A stretch of 64,000 bases of DNA from Paraburkholderia tuberum STM678 (GTDB taxonomy: Bacteria > Pseudomonadota > Gammaproteobacteria > Burkholderiales > Burkholderiaceae): contig NZ_CADFGP010000033.1 in the NCBI RefSeq assembly GCF_902833905.1, positions 29,136 through 93,135 on the forward strand, written 5' to 3'. Under the pieces are notes generated by a model that was not told the DNA's origin, did not search any database, and saw nothing but the letters and a program-made list of their open reading frames with translations. Position numbers and translations under genes: made by a program. This document shows, in pieces, positions 25,515 to 34,176 of this stretch (position 1 is its first letter; every line of letters starts with the position of its first letter).

Positions 25515-27093
25515 TTTTTAGAAATGTCCGGTTCTGGCTCATTAGAAATGTCCGGTTTCCTGCTCCGGGCTGGCTGCTGTGGCGCATGCTGCGGCATCAC
25601 CGTCAGCCCGGAGCCAGACCATGAACGGACGTGGATTCATCACGATCAGCATGCACGAGCTCGAGCGCGTGAAGATCATCGAGGCGGTCGTCCAGCATCG
25701 CCTGACGGGCGTACTGGCGGCTGAACGGCTGCAGCTGTGTGAGCGTCAGGTCAGCCGGCTCGTGCGGCGTTACGAGGCGGCGGGACCGGCCGGGCTGGTT
25801 TCAGCGCGGCGTGGACAGCCCAGCAACCGCGAACTGCCGGTGGATGTCCGCGCGCGGGCCATGGCGCTGGTGCGCGAACGCTATGCCGATTTTGGGCCGA
25901 CGCTGGCCTGCGAGAAGCTGCGTGAATGTCACGGCGTGATGCTTGCGAAGGAAACCGTGCGGCGCTGGATGCGTGAGGCCGGGCTGTGGATTCCCCGCAA
26001 ACAGCGGCCGCCGAAGCTGCATCAGCCGAGAAACCGTCGTGCCTGCCTGGGTGAACTGGTGCAGATCGATGGCAGCGATCACCGGTGGTTTGAGGACCGG
26101 GCGCCGGCCTGCACGCTGCTGGTGTTCATCGACGATGCAACGGGCCGGCTGATGGCGCTGCACTTCACGGCGACCGAGTCGACCTTCAGCTACTTCGAGG
26201 CGATGCGCGCGTACCTGGAACAGCATGGCAAGCCGGTGGCGCTGTACAGCGACAAGGCCAGCGTCTTCCATTGCAACAGCCATTCGGCGACGCCTGGCAA
26301 GGGTGTGACGCAGTTTGGCCGCGCGCTGTACGAGCTCAATGTGGATACGTTCTGCGCCAACAGCAGTCAGGCGAAGGGGCGCGTCGAGCGCGCGAACCTG
26401 ACGTTGCAGGATCGTCTCGTGAAGGAACTGCGGCTACGCGGCATCACCACGAAGGAGGCCGCCAATGCGTACGCGCCCCACTTCATCGCTGACTTTAACG
26501 GCCGGTTTGGCAAGATGCCGCGGAGCACCTTCGATGCACACCGGCCGCTGCGTGCCGACGACGATCTTGATCTGATCCTGACGGTTCGTGTGCCGCGGCG
26601 CGTGTCGAAGGTGCTGACGGTCCAGTACGACCGGGTGATCTATCTGCTGGAAGACACGGTCGCCAACCGCAGGCTGATTCACCGTTATCTGGATGTGTTC
26701 GAGTATCCGGATGGGCGCATCGAGATCCGGGTGAATGGCGCTGCCCTGCCCTGTGTGCCGTATGACCGGCTCTCGGAGATCGATCAGGCGGCGGTGGTCG
26801 ATAACAAGCGGCTGGGACACACGTTGCAGCTGGCGCAGGTGATTCAGGCGCAGCGCGATGACCGGCGCGCGTCAGGCTCGCCATCGAGGACCAATCAGGG
26901 CGAGGCACCACGCTCGAAGGAGCGCAAGGTGGGCACCCGCAAGCAGCGCGAGCTGACCCGGGCGCAGTTGAATGAAGCGATTCTGGGAACTGCCGGAATG
27001 CGGGTTGGCTCGGTGCTCAAAAGCCCCCTAACATAGAGATTTCTGAACCTCAAAACCGGACATTTCTAAAAAGTCGCAACCCGGACATTTCTA
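25515..27093 (+). mobile_element. ISNCY-type insertion sequence, first copy
   Basis: The 19-bp inverted repeat TTTTTAGAAATGTCCGGTT (25515-25533) has its exact reverse complement at 27054-27072. A second TAGAAATGTCCGG copy lies at 25543 and its inverse at 27081-27093. One transposase gene lies between. About 1.58 kb. Confidence 0.8.
25621..27036 (+). CDS. ISNCY-family DDE transposase
   Basis: 471 residues from ATG 25621 (MNGRGFITISMHELERVKII). N-terminal helix-turn-helix (AERLQLCERQVSRLVRRYEA), then an rve-type integrase core with LVQIDGSDHRWFED (first Asp), YSDKASVFH (second Asp) and SSQAKGRVERANLTLQDRL (Glu), and a C-terminal domain. It looks intact. It shares most of its sequence with the next transposase. 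Confidence 0.88.
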   Translation: MNGRGFITISMHELERVKIIEAVVQHRLTGVLAAERLQLCERQVSRLVRRYEAAGPAGLVSARRGQPSNRELPVDVRARAMALVRERYADFGPTLACEKLRECHGVMLAKETVRRWMREAGLWIPRKQRPPKLHQPRNRRACLGELVQIDGSDHRWFEDRAPACTLLVFIDDATGRLMALHFTATESTFSYFEAMRAYLEQHGKPVALYSDKASVFHCNSHSATPGKGVTQFGRALYELNVDTFCANSSQAKGRVERANLTLQDRLVKELRLRGITTKEAANAYAPHFIADFNGRFGKMPRSTFDAHRPLRADDDLDLILTVRVPRRVSKVLTVQYDRVIYLLEDTVANRRLIHRYLDVFEYPDGRIEIRVNGAALPCVPYDRLSEIDQAAVVDNKRLGHTLQLAQVIQAQRDDRRASGSPSRTNQGEAPRSKERKVGTRKQRELTRAQLNEAILGTAGMRVGSVLKSPLT

Positions 27094-27117
27094 TCTGGCC
27101 TCGACAAACGTGTTAGT

Positions 27118-28699
27118 CCAAAGTTCAGATGTCGCGTTTCCGCTAAATTGAAATGTCGTGTTTGCGGGTTCAGGCTGGTGGCCAGTATCTCTTCAGGAGC
27201 GCTGGCCATGAACGCATCCGGGACGATCACCATGTCGATGACCGAGCTGGACCGGTTGAAAGTGGTACAGGCTGTCTGCGAGCGGCGTCTGAAGCCGGGC
27301 CAGGCAGCGGACCGCCTTGCGTTGAGCGTCCGTCAGGTTGAACGTCTGGTGCTGCGCTACGAGGCTGCCGGTGTGGCCGGTCTGGTATCAGGCAGGCGCG
27401 GCCGACCGGGCAATCCTCAGTTGCCCGAGGGCATGGCGCCACGCGCGCTGGCTGTCATTCGCGAGCGCTATGCCGATTTCGGGCCGACGCTCGCGTGCGA
27501 GAAACTGTGGGAATGTCACGGTATCGGTCTGTCGGTCGAGACGGTACGCGCGCTGATGATTGCCGCCGGTCTGTGGATTCCCCGCAAGGATCGGCCGCCC
27601 AGGGTGTACCAGCCGCGCAACCGCCGCGCGTGCCTCGGTGAACTGATCCAGATTGACGGCAGCGATCACCGCTGGTTCGAGGAGCGTGCGCCGGCCTGCA
27701 CGCTGCTGGTGTTCATCGACGATGCGACTGGCCGGCTGATGGCGTTGCATTTCACGGCGACCGAATCAACCTTCGGCTATTTTGAGGCCCTTTCGAAGTA
27801 TCTGGCGGCACACGGCAAGCCCGTCGCATTCTATAGCGACAAGTTCAGCGTCTTCTACGTCAAGGATCGGGCGAGCACGGCTGGCAAGGGGGTCACACAG
27901 TTCGGCCGCGCCCTGTACCAGCTCAATATCGAGGCGTTCTGTGCGAACTCGAGCCAGGCCAAGGGTCGTGTCGAGCGCGCCAACCTGACGTTGCAGGACC
28001 GGCTCGTCAAGGAACTGAGGTTGCGTAACATCAGTACGCGGGAAGCGGCCAATGCGTATGCGCCCTCCTTCATCGCCGATTTCAACCGGCGCTTTGGCAA
28101 GCCACCGAAGAGCGACCACAACGCGCACCGGCCGCTGCGTGGTGACGAGGACCTGAAGCAGATCCTGGCCTATCGCGTTGCGCGCAAGGTCTCCAATGCG
28201 CTGACCGTGCAGTACGACAGAGTGATGTACCTGTTGCAGGACACCGAGGCAAACCGGCGCCTGATGCATGAATACATTGAGGTCGTTGAATATCGGGACG
28301 GGACGATAGAGATCCAGGCGGCGGGCCGCGTGTTGCCCTGTCGCGAATATGACCGGATCACGCGAATCGATCAGGGGGCGGAGGTCGAGAACAAGCGGCT
28401 GTCCGCGGCATTGGCAGTTGCCCGGCTGGTGCAGGCGCAGCGTGATGACAGGCGTGTTTCCGGCTCGCCTTCACGCACCCATCTTGGCGAAGACGTCCGG
28501 GCGAAAAAAGCGCTGGTGGGCCTGAAGAAACAGCGGGCAATCACGCTAGCGGATGTCACTCAGGCCGTTCATGAGGTGAGCATCAAAAAACATGAAGAAC
28601 GGGGGCTGGGCGGCTGCGCCGCCCAGCCCAAAAACATAAGAAAAAACACGATAAAACCCGACATTTCAATCTAGCGCAGACCCCGACATTTGAACTTGG
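27118..28699 (+). mobile_element. ISNCY-type insertion sequence, second, related element
   Basis: The ends match as inverted repeats: CCAAAGTTCAGATGTCG at 27118 against CGACATTTGAACTTGG at 28684-28699, with a second inner AAATGTCG copy on each side. The sequence differs from the first element in its ends and passim in the gene, so this is a related species and not a duplicate. The two sit 24 bases apart. Confidence 0.75.
27208..28674 (+). CDS. ISNCY-family DDE transposase, second element
   Basis: 488 residues from ATG 27208 behind CAGGAGC. Same layout as 25621-27036: helix-turn-helix (ADRLALSVRQVERLVLRYEA), IQIDGSDHRWFEE, YSDKFSVFY, SSQAKGRVERANLTLQ. The C-terminus is extended by a low-complexity tail (HEERGLGGCAAQPKNIRKNT) that runs into the right end, suggesting the original stop was lost. 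The catalytic residues are present. Confidence 0.87.
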   Translation: MNASGTITMSMTELDRLKVVQAVCERRLKPGQAADRLALSVRQVERLVLRYEAAGVAGLVSGRRGRPGNPQLPEGMAPRALAVIRERYADFGPTLACEKLWECHGIGLSVETVRALMIAAGLWIPRKDRPPRVYQPRNRRACLGELIQIDGSDHRWFEERAPACTLLVFIDDATGRLMALHFTATESTFGYFEALSKYLAAHGKPVAFYSDKFSVFYVKDRASTAGKGVTQFGRALYQLNIEAFCANSSQAKGRVERANLTLQDRLVKELRLRNISTREAANAYAPSFIADFNRRFGKPPKSDHNAHRPLRGDEDLKQILAYRVARKVSNALTVQYDRVMYLLQDTEANRRLMHEYIEVVEYRDGTIEIQAAGRVLPCREYDRITRIDQGAEVENKRLSAALAVARLVQAQRDDRRVSGSPSRTHLGEDVRAKKALVGLKKQRAITLADVTQAVHEVSIKKHEERGLGGCAAQPKNIRKNTIKPDISI

Positions 28700-28761
28700 C
28701 GGGGACAACCCTAATTTCTGCGGATCGGCGCCTCTACTGTCGCTAAGATATCCAACGCCAA

Positions 28762-28793
28762 AAGGGTCGGATAGTTGTGGCTATCCGACCCTT
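28762..28793. repeat. hairpin with 13-bp perfect stem, second copy
   Basis: AAGGGTCGGATAG (28762-28774) and CTATCCGACCCTT (28781-28793) with a 6-base loop, followed by CGTTTC. Same motif as 25239-25270. It could terminate transcription out of the insertion sequences, or be a duplicated flank. Confidence 0.75.
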
Positions 28794-28914
28794 CGTTTCT
28801 GGACAAGCTGGGGTTGGAGAGGAGGGCGCGGAAAGTAAGGCCCTTCCACCGCTTTATTTCAGGTCAGCGGTCGCGGGCTTTCTTATCCAGTCGGTGGCTT
28901 TGGAGGCCCCGCAC

Positions 28915-29415
28915 ATGAACGACATCGAGGTCGTCAGCATCCGCAGCGACTTCCCGTCCGGTTTCACCGCCGAGCTAGGTTGGCTCTTCATCGCGTTTGG
29001 CCGTCTCGAATACCTGCTGAAGTTGTGCTTCAAGGACCTCGAAGACTCCCGCTTCCATGCGGGCATGGGAGAAGCCGAGTATCAAGGCGCGCAGTTCAAA
29101 ACGCTTTGCAAGGTTGTCCGGGCAAAAGCCGGTGAAAAGCTCGGGGCTGCCGCAGGAAGCTTTTGCAGCCTCGTAGACGAGGCCTCTTTGCTTAGCGCGG
29201 AGCGCGACCATTGTGTGCACGCATGCTGGACAGTCGAAGCGTCGGGGCAAGCGGTCAGAATACGGCCAAAAAGAAAGAAGAGCGGACGCGGACCGATTGA
29301 CTGGAGCGAGAGCAGAGTGGTGACAGTCGGCGAACTGAATGGCATCAGGCGGCAGGCCGAGCGGATTTTTGTTGAACTCGACCGAGTCAGGAAAGCATGG
29401 CGCGCCGACGCTTGA
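28915..29415 (+). CDS. hypothetical protein
   Basis: 166 residues from ATG 28915 (MNDIEVVSIRSDFPSGFTAE), with GGAGG ten bases upstream. Mostly helical; FGRLEYLLKLCFKDLEDSRF and SLLSAERDHCVHACWTVEAS, with R..H spacing in ERDHCVHA that is seen in some helical RNase-like or contact-site proteins. I do not recognise the family. The open frame upstream to 28777 lacks a binding site. Confidence 0.65.
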   Translation: MNDIEVVSIRSDFPSGFTAELGWLFIAFGRLEYLLKLCFKDLEDSRFHAGMGEAEYQGAQFKTLCKVVRAKAGEKLGAAAGSFCSLVDEASLLSAERDHCVHACWTVEASGQAVRIRPKRKKSGRGPIDWSESRVVTVGELNGIRRQAERIFVELDRVRKAWRADA

Positions 29416-29650
29416 CGGCTCTTGCGTGGTGAGCGGTGTCTAGCAGCCAGCTCGTCTCGATCGCCAGGTGGTCTTGGCTTTCGCTATTTTTCCGCCGGCA
29501 TATGCACCGCGCTTGAATGCTGCCTCAAGGAAAGCGTTTGCTTTAGTTCGCAATTCGACACCTTGCACGGCATCCGGCCCTAATAAAGTAGTTTGCCCAC
29601 TTCCTTCGGCCGCGTCGGGAACGATCACATCCGTACCGTTGTCCTTGACC

Positions 29651-29666
29651 GTTTCCCCGGGGAAAC
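29651..29666. promoter_or_regulatory. parS-like palindrome, copy 1
   Basis: GTTTCCCCGGGGAAAC is a perfect 16-bp palindrome followed by GCG. Known Burkholderia secondary-replicon centromere sites are 16-bp palindromes of the form GTT(N10)AAC. The shape matches; that it is bound by ParB is inference, as no parAB is in the window. Confidence 0.55.
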
Positions 29667-29697
29667 GCGTTCCTTCCCCGCCCTGCCAAGTTAGCTC

Positions 29698-29713
29698 GTT
29701 TCCCCGGGGAAAC
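29698..29713. promoter_or_regulatory. parS-like palindrome, copy 2
   Basis: Identical 16-bp palindrome 47 bases after the first, in the same GCG context. No further copy was noticed elsewhere in the window, so the pair is specific to this spot. Confidence 0.55.
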
Positions 29714-29893
29714 GCGGTTGGCACCCACCCCCGCGCGTGCAATAGCACGGTCGTGCGAAAGCGCTGAGTCCCCGGTCCCAAGTAGCCCTGTCGATGTGGA
29801 TGCCACCTCGAGTCAATGTCGTTTTTCTTTTCCCTTCCGACATTTTCCGAAAACGTCTTGGTACACTGCCGCCCGACGACCGGAGGTAATTGC

Positions 29894-30274
29894 GTGACGA
29901 CATCAGGCGAACTGTTCGAGCAGGAATTTGAGACGTGGACACCGGCTCAGGCCAAAGCGTTTTTCCGTGCTGGAATGGTGGACGATTTTTTCGTCAGCCA
30001 TGTCGGTAGCGAGCTCTGGGTGATCACGCTGCTGGTCGTCGGCCGCCAAGGCCGGCAGATGCAGGTGCAACTGCGCACGGCTCGCGAGATCGGCACTCAT
30101 AAAGTGCGTCAGTTCAAGACGCTCGATGCGGCTGTGAGAGCCGCCGGAGAAATCGGCTTCGATGTCAGGACTATTGGCATCGCGAGAGTCGCGCAGCGCG
30201 CATCCCCTCACCGCGGCTCGAAGGCCCCCAGCGGGGCGCCTGAAAACCGTAGCATGCTGCCCGACGTGGACTGA
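29894..30274 (+). CDS. hypothetical protein, possibly partition-associated
   Basis: 126 residues from GTG 29894, behind GGAGG. FEQEFETWTPAQAKAFFRAG, VDDFFVSHVGSELWVITLLV, FKTLDAAVRAAGEIGF. It resembles small proteins annotated next to partition genes on Burkholderia plasmids, but I am not certain of that match. It lies directly after the two parS-like palindromes, which would fit. The last 25 residues are low complexity. Confidence 0.6.
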   Translation: MTTSGELFEQEFETWTPAQAKAFFRAGMVDDFFVSHVGSELWVITLLVVGRQGRQMQVQLRTAREIGTHKVRQFKTLDAAVRAAGEIGFDVRTIGIARVAQRASPHRGSKAPSGAPENRSMLPDVD

Positions 30275-30320
30275 TCGTGGCGCGCGGTCTTGTCAAACCC
30301 ATCTTTGGAAAACAGAACAA

Positions 30321-30917
30321 ATGAAACCGTCGAAAATCGCGCGGGTCTGCGCCGCCATGCTGCTGACCATCACTCTCGGCGCGTGTGACAGCAAGTCGGC
30401 TACGACAAAAGAAAACTATGCGAAGGCTGAGCAGCAGTACTTCGATGCCACGGACGCAGTCTGCGTCTGGAGCACACGGCCTGCGCCGTTCGAGTATGCG
30501 AACGTTCGCGCCTGGGAGCAGCAGCAGGCAGACCAGCTTGTGAAGGTGGGACTGCTGGCGAAGGAGCCTGCGACGGTGCGCGACTTCGGTCAAAGCCTGC
30601 CTGGCGCCCGGTACACGCTGACGGACGCCGGAAAGAAGGCGTCCAGAGGTGTGGCGTCGGGCCTCGGCAACCGGTTCTGCGGCGGAAAAGCGAAACTGAT
30701 GGACATTGACGCGCCTTCAGCGGGCGCAAAGGCGCAGGCAGGGGATAAGGTGTATGTGCACTACGTGGCACAGCTCGTTGACCGGCCTGCCTGGGATGAC
30801 GAATCGGTTCTGGTGGGTCACATCGAACTCGCGGCGACAACGAACAACCAGTTCAAAGGCGAGACGTTTCTAATCCTGACCGACGACGGATGGAAGGTCG
30901 CTCCGAAAAAAGCTTGA
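30321..30917 (+). CDS. lipoprotein, hypothetical
   Basis: 198 residues. The N-terminus MKPSKIARVCAAMLLTITLG then ACDS is a lipoprotein signal peptide with the lipidated Cys at 22 (LGAC). The mature part has two Cys (AVCVWST, NRFCGG) and a C-terminal KVYVHYVAQLVDRPAW..TDDGWKV region that looks like a small beta domain. Probably periplasmic and membrane-anchored; function unknown. Confidence 0.75.
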   Translation: MKPSKIARVCAAMLLTITLGACDSKSATTKENYAKAEQQYFDATDAVCVWSTRPAPFEYANVRAWEQQQADQLVKVGLLAKEPATVRDFGQSLPGARYTLTDAGKKASRGVASGLGNRFCGGKAKLMDIDAPSAGAKAQAGDKVYVHYVAQLVDRPAWDDESVLVGHIELAATTNNQFKGETFLILTDDGWKVAPKKA

Positions 30918-30955
30918 TTGCGATCACACAGCCGTTGGAAATGGCGGGAGCCTGA

Positions 30956-31207
30956 ATGAAAAGAAGTGCCGACAACAAGCTGAAAGTGGTGGCGGTCCGC
31001 ATCGATCCGCAGGTAGAGCACCGACTGCGGCTGCTCGCGGAGACAACCGGACGGAAACAGTCGTTCTTTCTGCAGCAGATCATCGAGCAAGGCATCGGTG
31101 CGATGGAAGAAGCGTGGCTACCAGGGGCGACGGTCGCGAAGATCCGTCAGGGCAACGTGCCGGAGTTGCAGCAGCCCGGCTCGACCCCCGACCTCTTTGG
31201 CAACTGA
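30956..31207 (+). CDS. ribbon-helix-helix (RelB/CopG-like) DNA-binding protein
   Basis: 83 residues. LKVVAVRIDPQVEHRLRLLA then ETTGRKQSFFLQQIIEQGI is a ribbon-helix-helix domain; the C-terminal tail is disordered. Such proteins are usually antitoxins or repressors. No toxin gene overlaps it: the next gene is on the other strand. It is either an orphan antitoxin or a stand-alone repressor. Confidence 0.75.
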   Translation: MKRSADNKLKVVAVRIDPQVEHRLRLLAETTGRKQSFFLQQIIEQGIGAMEEAWLPGATVAKIRQGNVPELQQPGSTPDLFGN

Positions 31208-31230
31208 CGCCTTCGCCGTGTTTCGACGGG

Positions 31231-31632
31231 TCAGTATCCGCGCCCGCTGATACGCGAGATGACCGAGTTGGCCTGTGCCGCAGCAAGGTCTGCGCGCAGG
31301 TTTGCCCATCTGGCTATCAACGTCGGATCAGGCGTCAGGAAGAGCGGCCTTGTCGTCCACCCGATAACACGGGCGCCGTTCCACTGTGTCTCGAATATGC
31401 GCGCGTCCTCGTCACTGCTGACGCCAGCGTTCACCAGATCGTCGAACGACTCGAGGTTGAACAGTTCGAGCTCGTCCTCGTGAATGCCCGACAGGAGCGA
31501 AATCGCGGAATAGAACAGCCGCCTCGCCTCCTCGCGCGTCGCGCAAAGTGCAAACGCGTCAACGACGCCCTCGGGCGTCTGCCACATCATCCGGTAGAGC
31601 AGCTCTCGACACTGTTGTGATAGCTCGGACAT
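31231..31632 (-). CDS. hypothetical protein
   Basis: 133 residues, acidic and mostly helical (ELSQQCRELLYRMMWQTPEG, DAFALCATREEARRLFYSAI). No family recognised. Good codon use and a start behind AGGACGGCAGC. It is convergent with the ribbon-helix-helix gene. Confidence 0.6.
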   Translation of the reverse strand: MSELSQQCRELLYRMMWQTPEGVVDAFALCATREEARRLFYSAISLLSGIHEDELELFNLESFDDLVNAGVSSDEDARIFETQWNGARVIGWTTRPLFLTPDPTLIARWANLRADLAAAQANSVISRISGRGY

Positions 31633-31752
31633 GCTGCCGTCCTCTTTCTCGGTTCATCCGTCGCATGCGGGGCGAAAAGCTTCATCGAAGCGTGCCACGG
31701 CCTTTATGTCAGGTCTGGTTCATGCGCCGTGCCAACGAACCGGGAGCGCCGC

Positions 31753-32019
31753 ATGAAAACCCACACTTTTACATATGTTGCCTGCACTTGTGGCCATAGG
31801 GGGGCGATAGTCCAAACCTACGATCCGACGCCGCCCGCGGGCTGGTATCACGCATGGTTGCGCGATCTGTCGAGTGGCGGCGGTTACGAGGGGATTGACG
31901 AGCTTTTCGCGGAGACCAAACCTTCCTGTCCAGAATGCGGGCGCAGTCTCACGCCTCAGGATGTTGTTGGGCGCAGCGAACTGAACGAAGACGCACTATT
32001 GAAGCTTGCCCGTCGTTGA
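31753..32019 (+). CDS. small zinc-ribbon-like protein
   Basis: 88 residues from ATG 31753 behind GGGAG. Cysteine pairs CTCG (near residue 10) and CPEC (near residue 60) form a likely zinc ribbon around a W-rich middle (AGWYHAWLRDLSSGGGYEGI). Function unknown. Confidence 0.65.
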   Translation: MKTHTFTYVACTCGHRGAIVQTYDPTPPAGWYHAWLRDLSSGGGYEGIDELFAETKPSCPECGRSLTPQDVVGRSELNEDALLKLARR

Positions 32020-32145
32020 GGTGTTGCCGCCACCCCGCGGCCCTCGGAAAAACCTTGACTGACCGCCTCAGGGCGTGAAGCGGAAGTGAGCAGTTTGACC
32101 AAGCAGACTTTTCAGGAATGTTGAAGCACAGACGCGAGCGGCATC

Positions 32146-32736
32146 CTATCGACGCGAGTCGGCTCGAACGACTGGTTGGACCTCTGCATTTGCGACATTG
32201 GGCTGCTTGTACAGGTTAAGGCGCTCTGGTTCGGCTTGTGCCACGGCAAAGAGGGCTTTGCCGATTCCGGCTATGAGCTTGTGGAGGAGCGTTTGCAGCG
32301 GTCTGCATTGCGCCGCCTCAATGTAGAGGGATTCAGTGAACTGAAGCAGGGGCAAGGAAATGGGCGAATCTTCAAGTGGTTGATGCGTTGAAGCCCTGAA
32401 GTGCATAAGTTGCTCATCCGAATGCGCAATGACCTTTCGGCGAAGGCTGAGCATCGCCTCCTTCAGACTTGTCTCTTCCGGATTGAGCTGTAATCCGATT
32501 GCTCTTAGGCCAACGGTGGTCTGCCCCCTCGAGGGTTCAAATGGTCTTGCAAACGAGGTGATGAGACTAGCCTCGTAGCAGCGGAATTTGCGAAGCTCCA
32601 CACGATTGTATCTGGCCTCAAAATCGCACTCTTCCATGAGGAACGTTAGGGCCGAAAGAGCCTGCTGAAAGTCCCAGGTCGAATAGATTAGCCGTTGGAG
32701 TTGACCATCGGTGAGATTGGACAGTGGTTCAAGCAT
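32146..32736 (-). CDS. hypothetical protein with HEPN-like RxxxxH motif
   Basis: 196 residues from ATG 32736, behind GGAAGC. Helical; the segment MLSLRRKVIAHSDEQ has the R-x4-H spacing of HEPN-type RNases and related RNA-binding proteins. The rest is not recognised. More AT-rich than its neighbours. A nuclease role is inference only. No partner toxin or antitoxin is adjacent. Confidence 0.55.
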   Translation of the reverse strand: MLEPLSNLTDGQLQRLIYSTWDFQQALSALTFLMEECDFEARYNRVELRKFRCYEASLITSFARPFEPSRGQTTVGLRAIGLQLNPEETSLKEAMLSLRRKVIAHSDEQLMHFRASTHQPLEDSPISLPLLQFTESLYIEAAQCRPLQTLLHKLIAGIGKALFAVAQAEPERLNLYKQPNVANAEVQPVVRADSRR

Positions 32737-33060
32737 GGGTAGCTTCCAGGGGCATAACTGTGGCCACACGGGTTCTTAGGTCCGCATATCAACTCAAGTA
32801 TGCCATTTTGATGACTAGGGTTGCCGGAGTGAGAAATCTCTCAACCAACGACTGGTTTGGACGTGCATTACTGACAGGCGCTATTGGCCGAGAGGCGTCT
32901 CATTTCATCTGAGTCCAGCCGCGAGACGGCGCCTTGACATTGGTCGGTGATAGGTACGATAGCCAAACAGATTGTCTTTTACCTGCTGCCCTACTGATGA
33001 ACCGACCGCCCGCCCTTCTCTTAGCCTTCGGACTGCCCCTACTCCTTGACGGCGGGGTTT
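32737..33060. other. intergenic stretch, nothing recognised
   Basis: 324 bases between divergent genes. A short open frame (32724-32912) looks fortuitous. The promoters of both flanking genes should lie here. Confidence 0.4.
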
Positions 33061-33082
33061 TAGCGAAGCGGGAGCTTCGCTA
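33061..33082 (+). promoter_or_regulatory. hairpin presenting the ribosome binding site of the next gene
   Basis: TAGCGAAGC (33061-33069) pairs perfectly with GCTTCGCTA (33074-33082) around GGGA. GGGAG, the only ribosome binding site candidate for ATG 33085, begins in that 4-base loop. Such a structure could limit translation; it could also be a chance inverted repeat. Confidence 0.5.
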
Positions 33083-33084
33083 TC

Positions 33085-34077
33085 ATGCGAGAAAGCGCAA
33101 CTTCAGTATATACATTTATGGATTCCGAACTCTGGCTGTCGGACCCTGAAACGGCTTATGCCGAATGGCAGCGCGCCGAGGCAACCGGTGCGGATAGGCG
33201 CGCGTTTGCCGAGCGCTCCATCGTTCAGCATCGCTCGATGTTTGCCCGCTTCCATCGCTATCTCGGCGGCCGTGGCATTACCGTGATGGACTTTGGCACT
33301 GACCACATCGACGGCTTCTTTGCTGACCTCGACCGCGACTGCGAGCCGGGTACGTCGACACGCCTTCGTTATCTGAAACTGATGGACCGGCTCTCACGCC
33401 ATCTATCCCTGCTGGGTCTGCGCACCGACAACCCTGCTGCAAGCCTCCTGCCGCGAGAGCATTGGCCCGACGATGAGCCGATGCCGGTCTTTCTGTGGCC
33501 GGACGAAGATGCCCGTCTTCAGGACGTCTGCCGCGCAGCGACCTTCGAGTCATTCAAGGAACTGCGTAACCGGGCGATCGTGGCGCTGCTGCTCGGGACC
33601 GGTATTACGGCGGCCGAACTCAGCGCGCTGACAGTGGACGATCTCGACGCGCGAGGGGCACGGGTCAGCGTGTTCGTCAGAAAGCGCGGGCCGCGAATCG
33701 CGCGCCGCGTGCCCGTCGACGCGTTCGCGCTTGAGATTGTGAGTGAGTACGCAAAGGCGCGCGCTGCGCTATCCCCGGCGGACGGTCTGCTTTTTATGGC
33801 GACGGCAGGCGGCAAGCCAATGAAGCCCGCAACGCTCGGGCAGTGCGTGCGGAGTGCGCTACGCGCTGCCGGCGCTGCGGCTGCCGACGAAAGTCCGCGG
33901 TTGTTGCGCAACACGTATGGTCGCAGGCACCTTCTGGAAGGCAAGACCAACGAACAGGTGAGCAGCCTGATGGGCCTGTCCAGCCATAGGACGGCTACCC
34001 GGTTGCGCGAGACTATTTTTAACGCTGGTGAGATGGACGAGCAGCAAGGAGAGGATGACGCCGGAAACGCCGCATAA
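33085..34077 (+). CDS. tyrosine-recombinase-fold protein lacking catalytic residues
   Basis: 330 residues from ATG 33085 (alternative ATG 33118, MDSELWLSDP). The fold is that of XerC/D-type recombinases: N-terminal SAM-like domain, then ELRNRAIVALLLGTGITAAE. The catalytic boxes are degenerate: TGLR is TGIT, HxLRH is LLRNTYGRRH, LGHSS is MGLSSHRT, and no Tyr follows at the usual place. It probably binds DNA without cutting. Such genes occur near plasmid maintenance loci. It lies about 1.8 kb upstream of imuA. Confidence 0.7.
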   Translation: MRESATSVYTFMDSELWLSDPETAYAEWQRAEATGADRRAFAERSIVQHRSMFARFHRYLGGRGITVMDFGTDHIDGFFADLDRDCEPGTSTRLRYLKLMDRLSRHLSLLGLRTDNPAASLLPREHWPDDEPMPVFLWPDEDARLQDVCRAATFESFKELRNRAIVALLLGTGITAAELSALTVDDLDARGARVSVFVRKRGPRIARRVPVDAFALEIVSEYAKARAALSPADGLLFMATAGGKPMKPATLGQCVRSALRAAGAAAADESPRLLRNTYGRRHLLEGKTNEQVSSLMGLSSHRTATRLRETIFNAGEMDEQQGEDDAGNAA

Positions 34078-34176
34078 GTCTCATGCGTGCCGGGTGCTCC
34101 CTTGACTTTGGCCACCGCCGCGTAGCCTGGTGTGTGAACCGTACACGGGGTACGGCCATATCTCCGGGCTACAGTC

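Larger units (their letters stand above)
29416..29893. other. non-coding stretch with two centromere-like palindromes
   Basis: 478 bases without a convincing gene; frames are open on both strands across it, but neither yields a recognisable protein. It contains the paired GTTTCCCCGGGGAAAC sites and lies directly before 29894-30274. Confidence 0.5.

Noticed and set aside
29440..29781. 113-codon frame on the minus strand across the palindromes (and a 99-codon frame on the plus strand)
   Set aside because: Neither has a ribosome binding site or a known domain; the palindromes repeat within them, which suggests a site region and not a gene.
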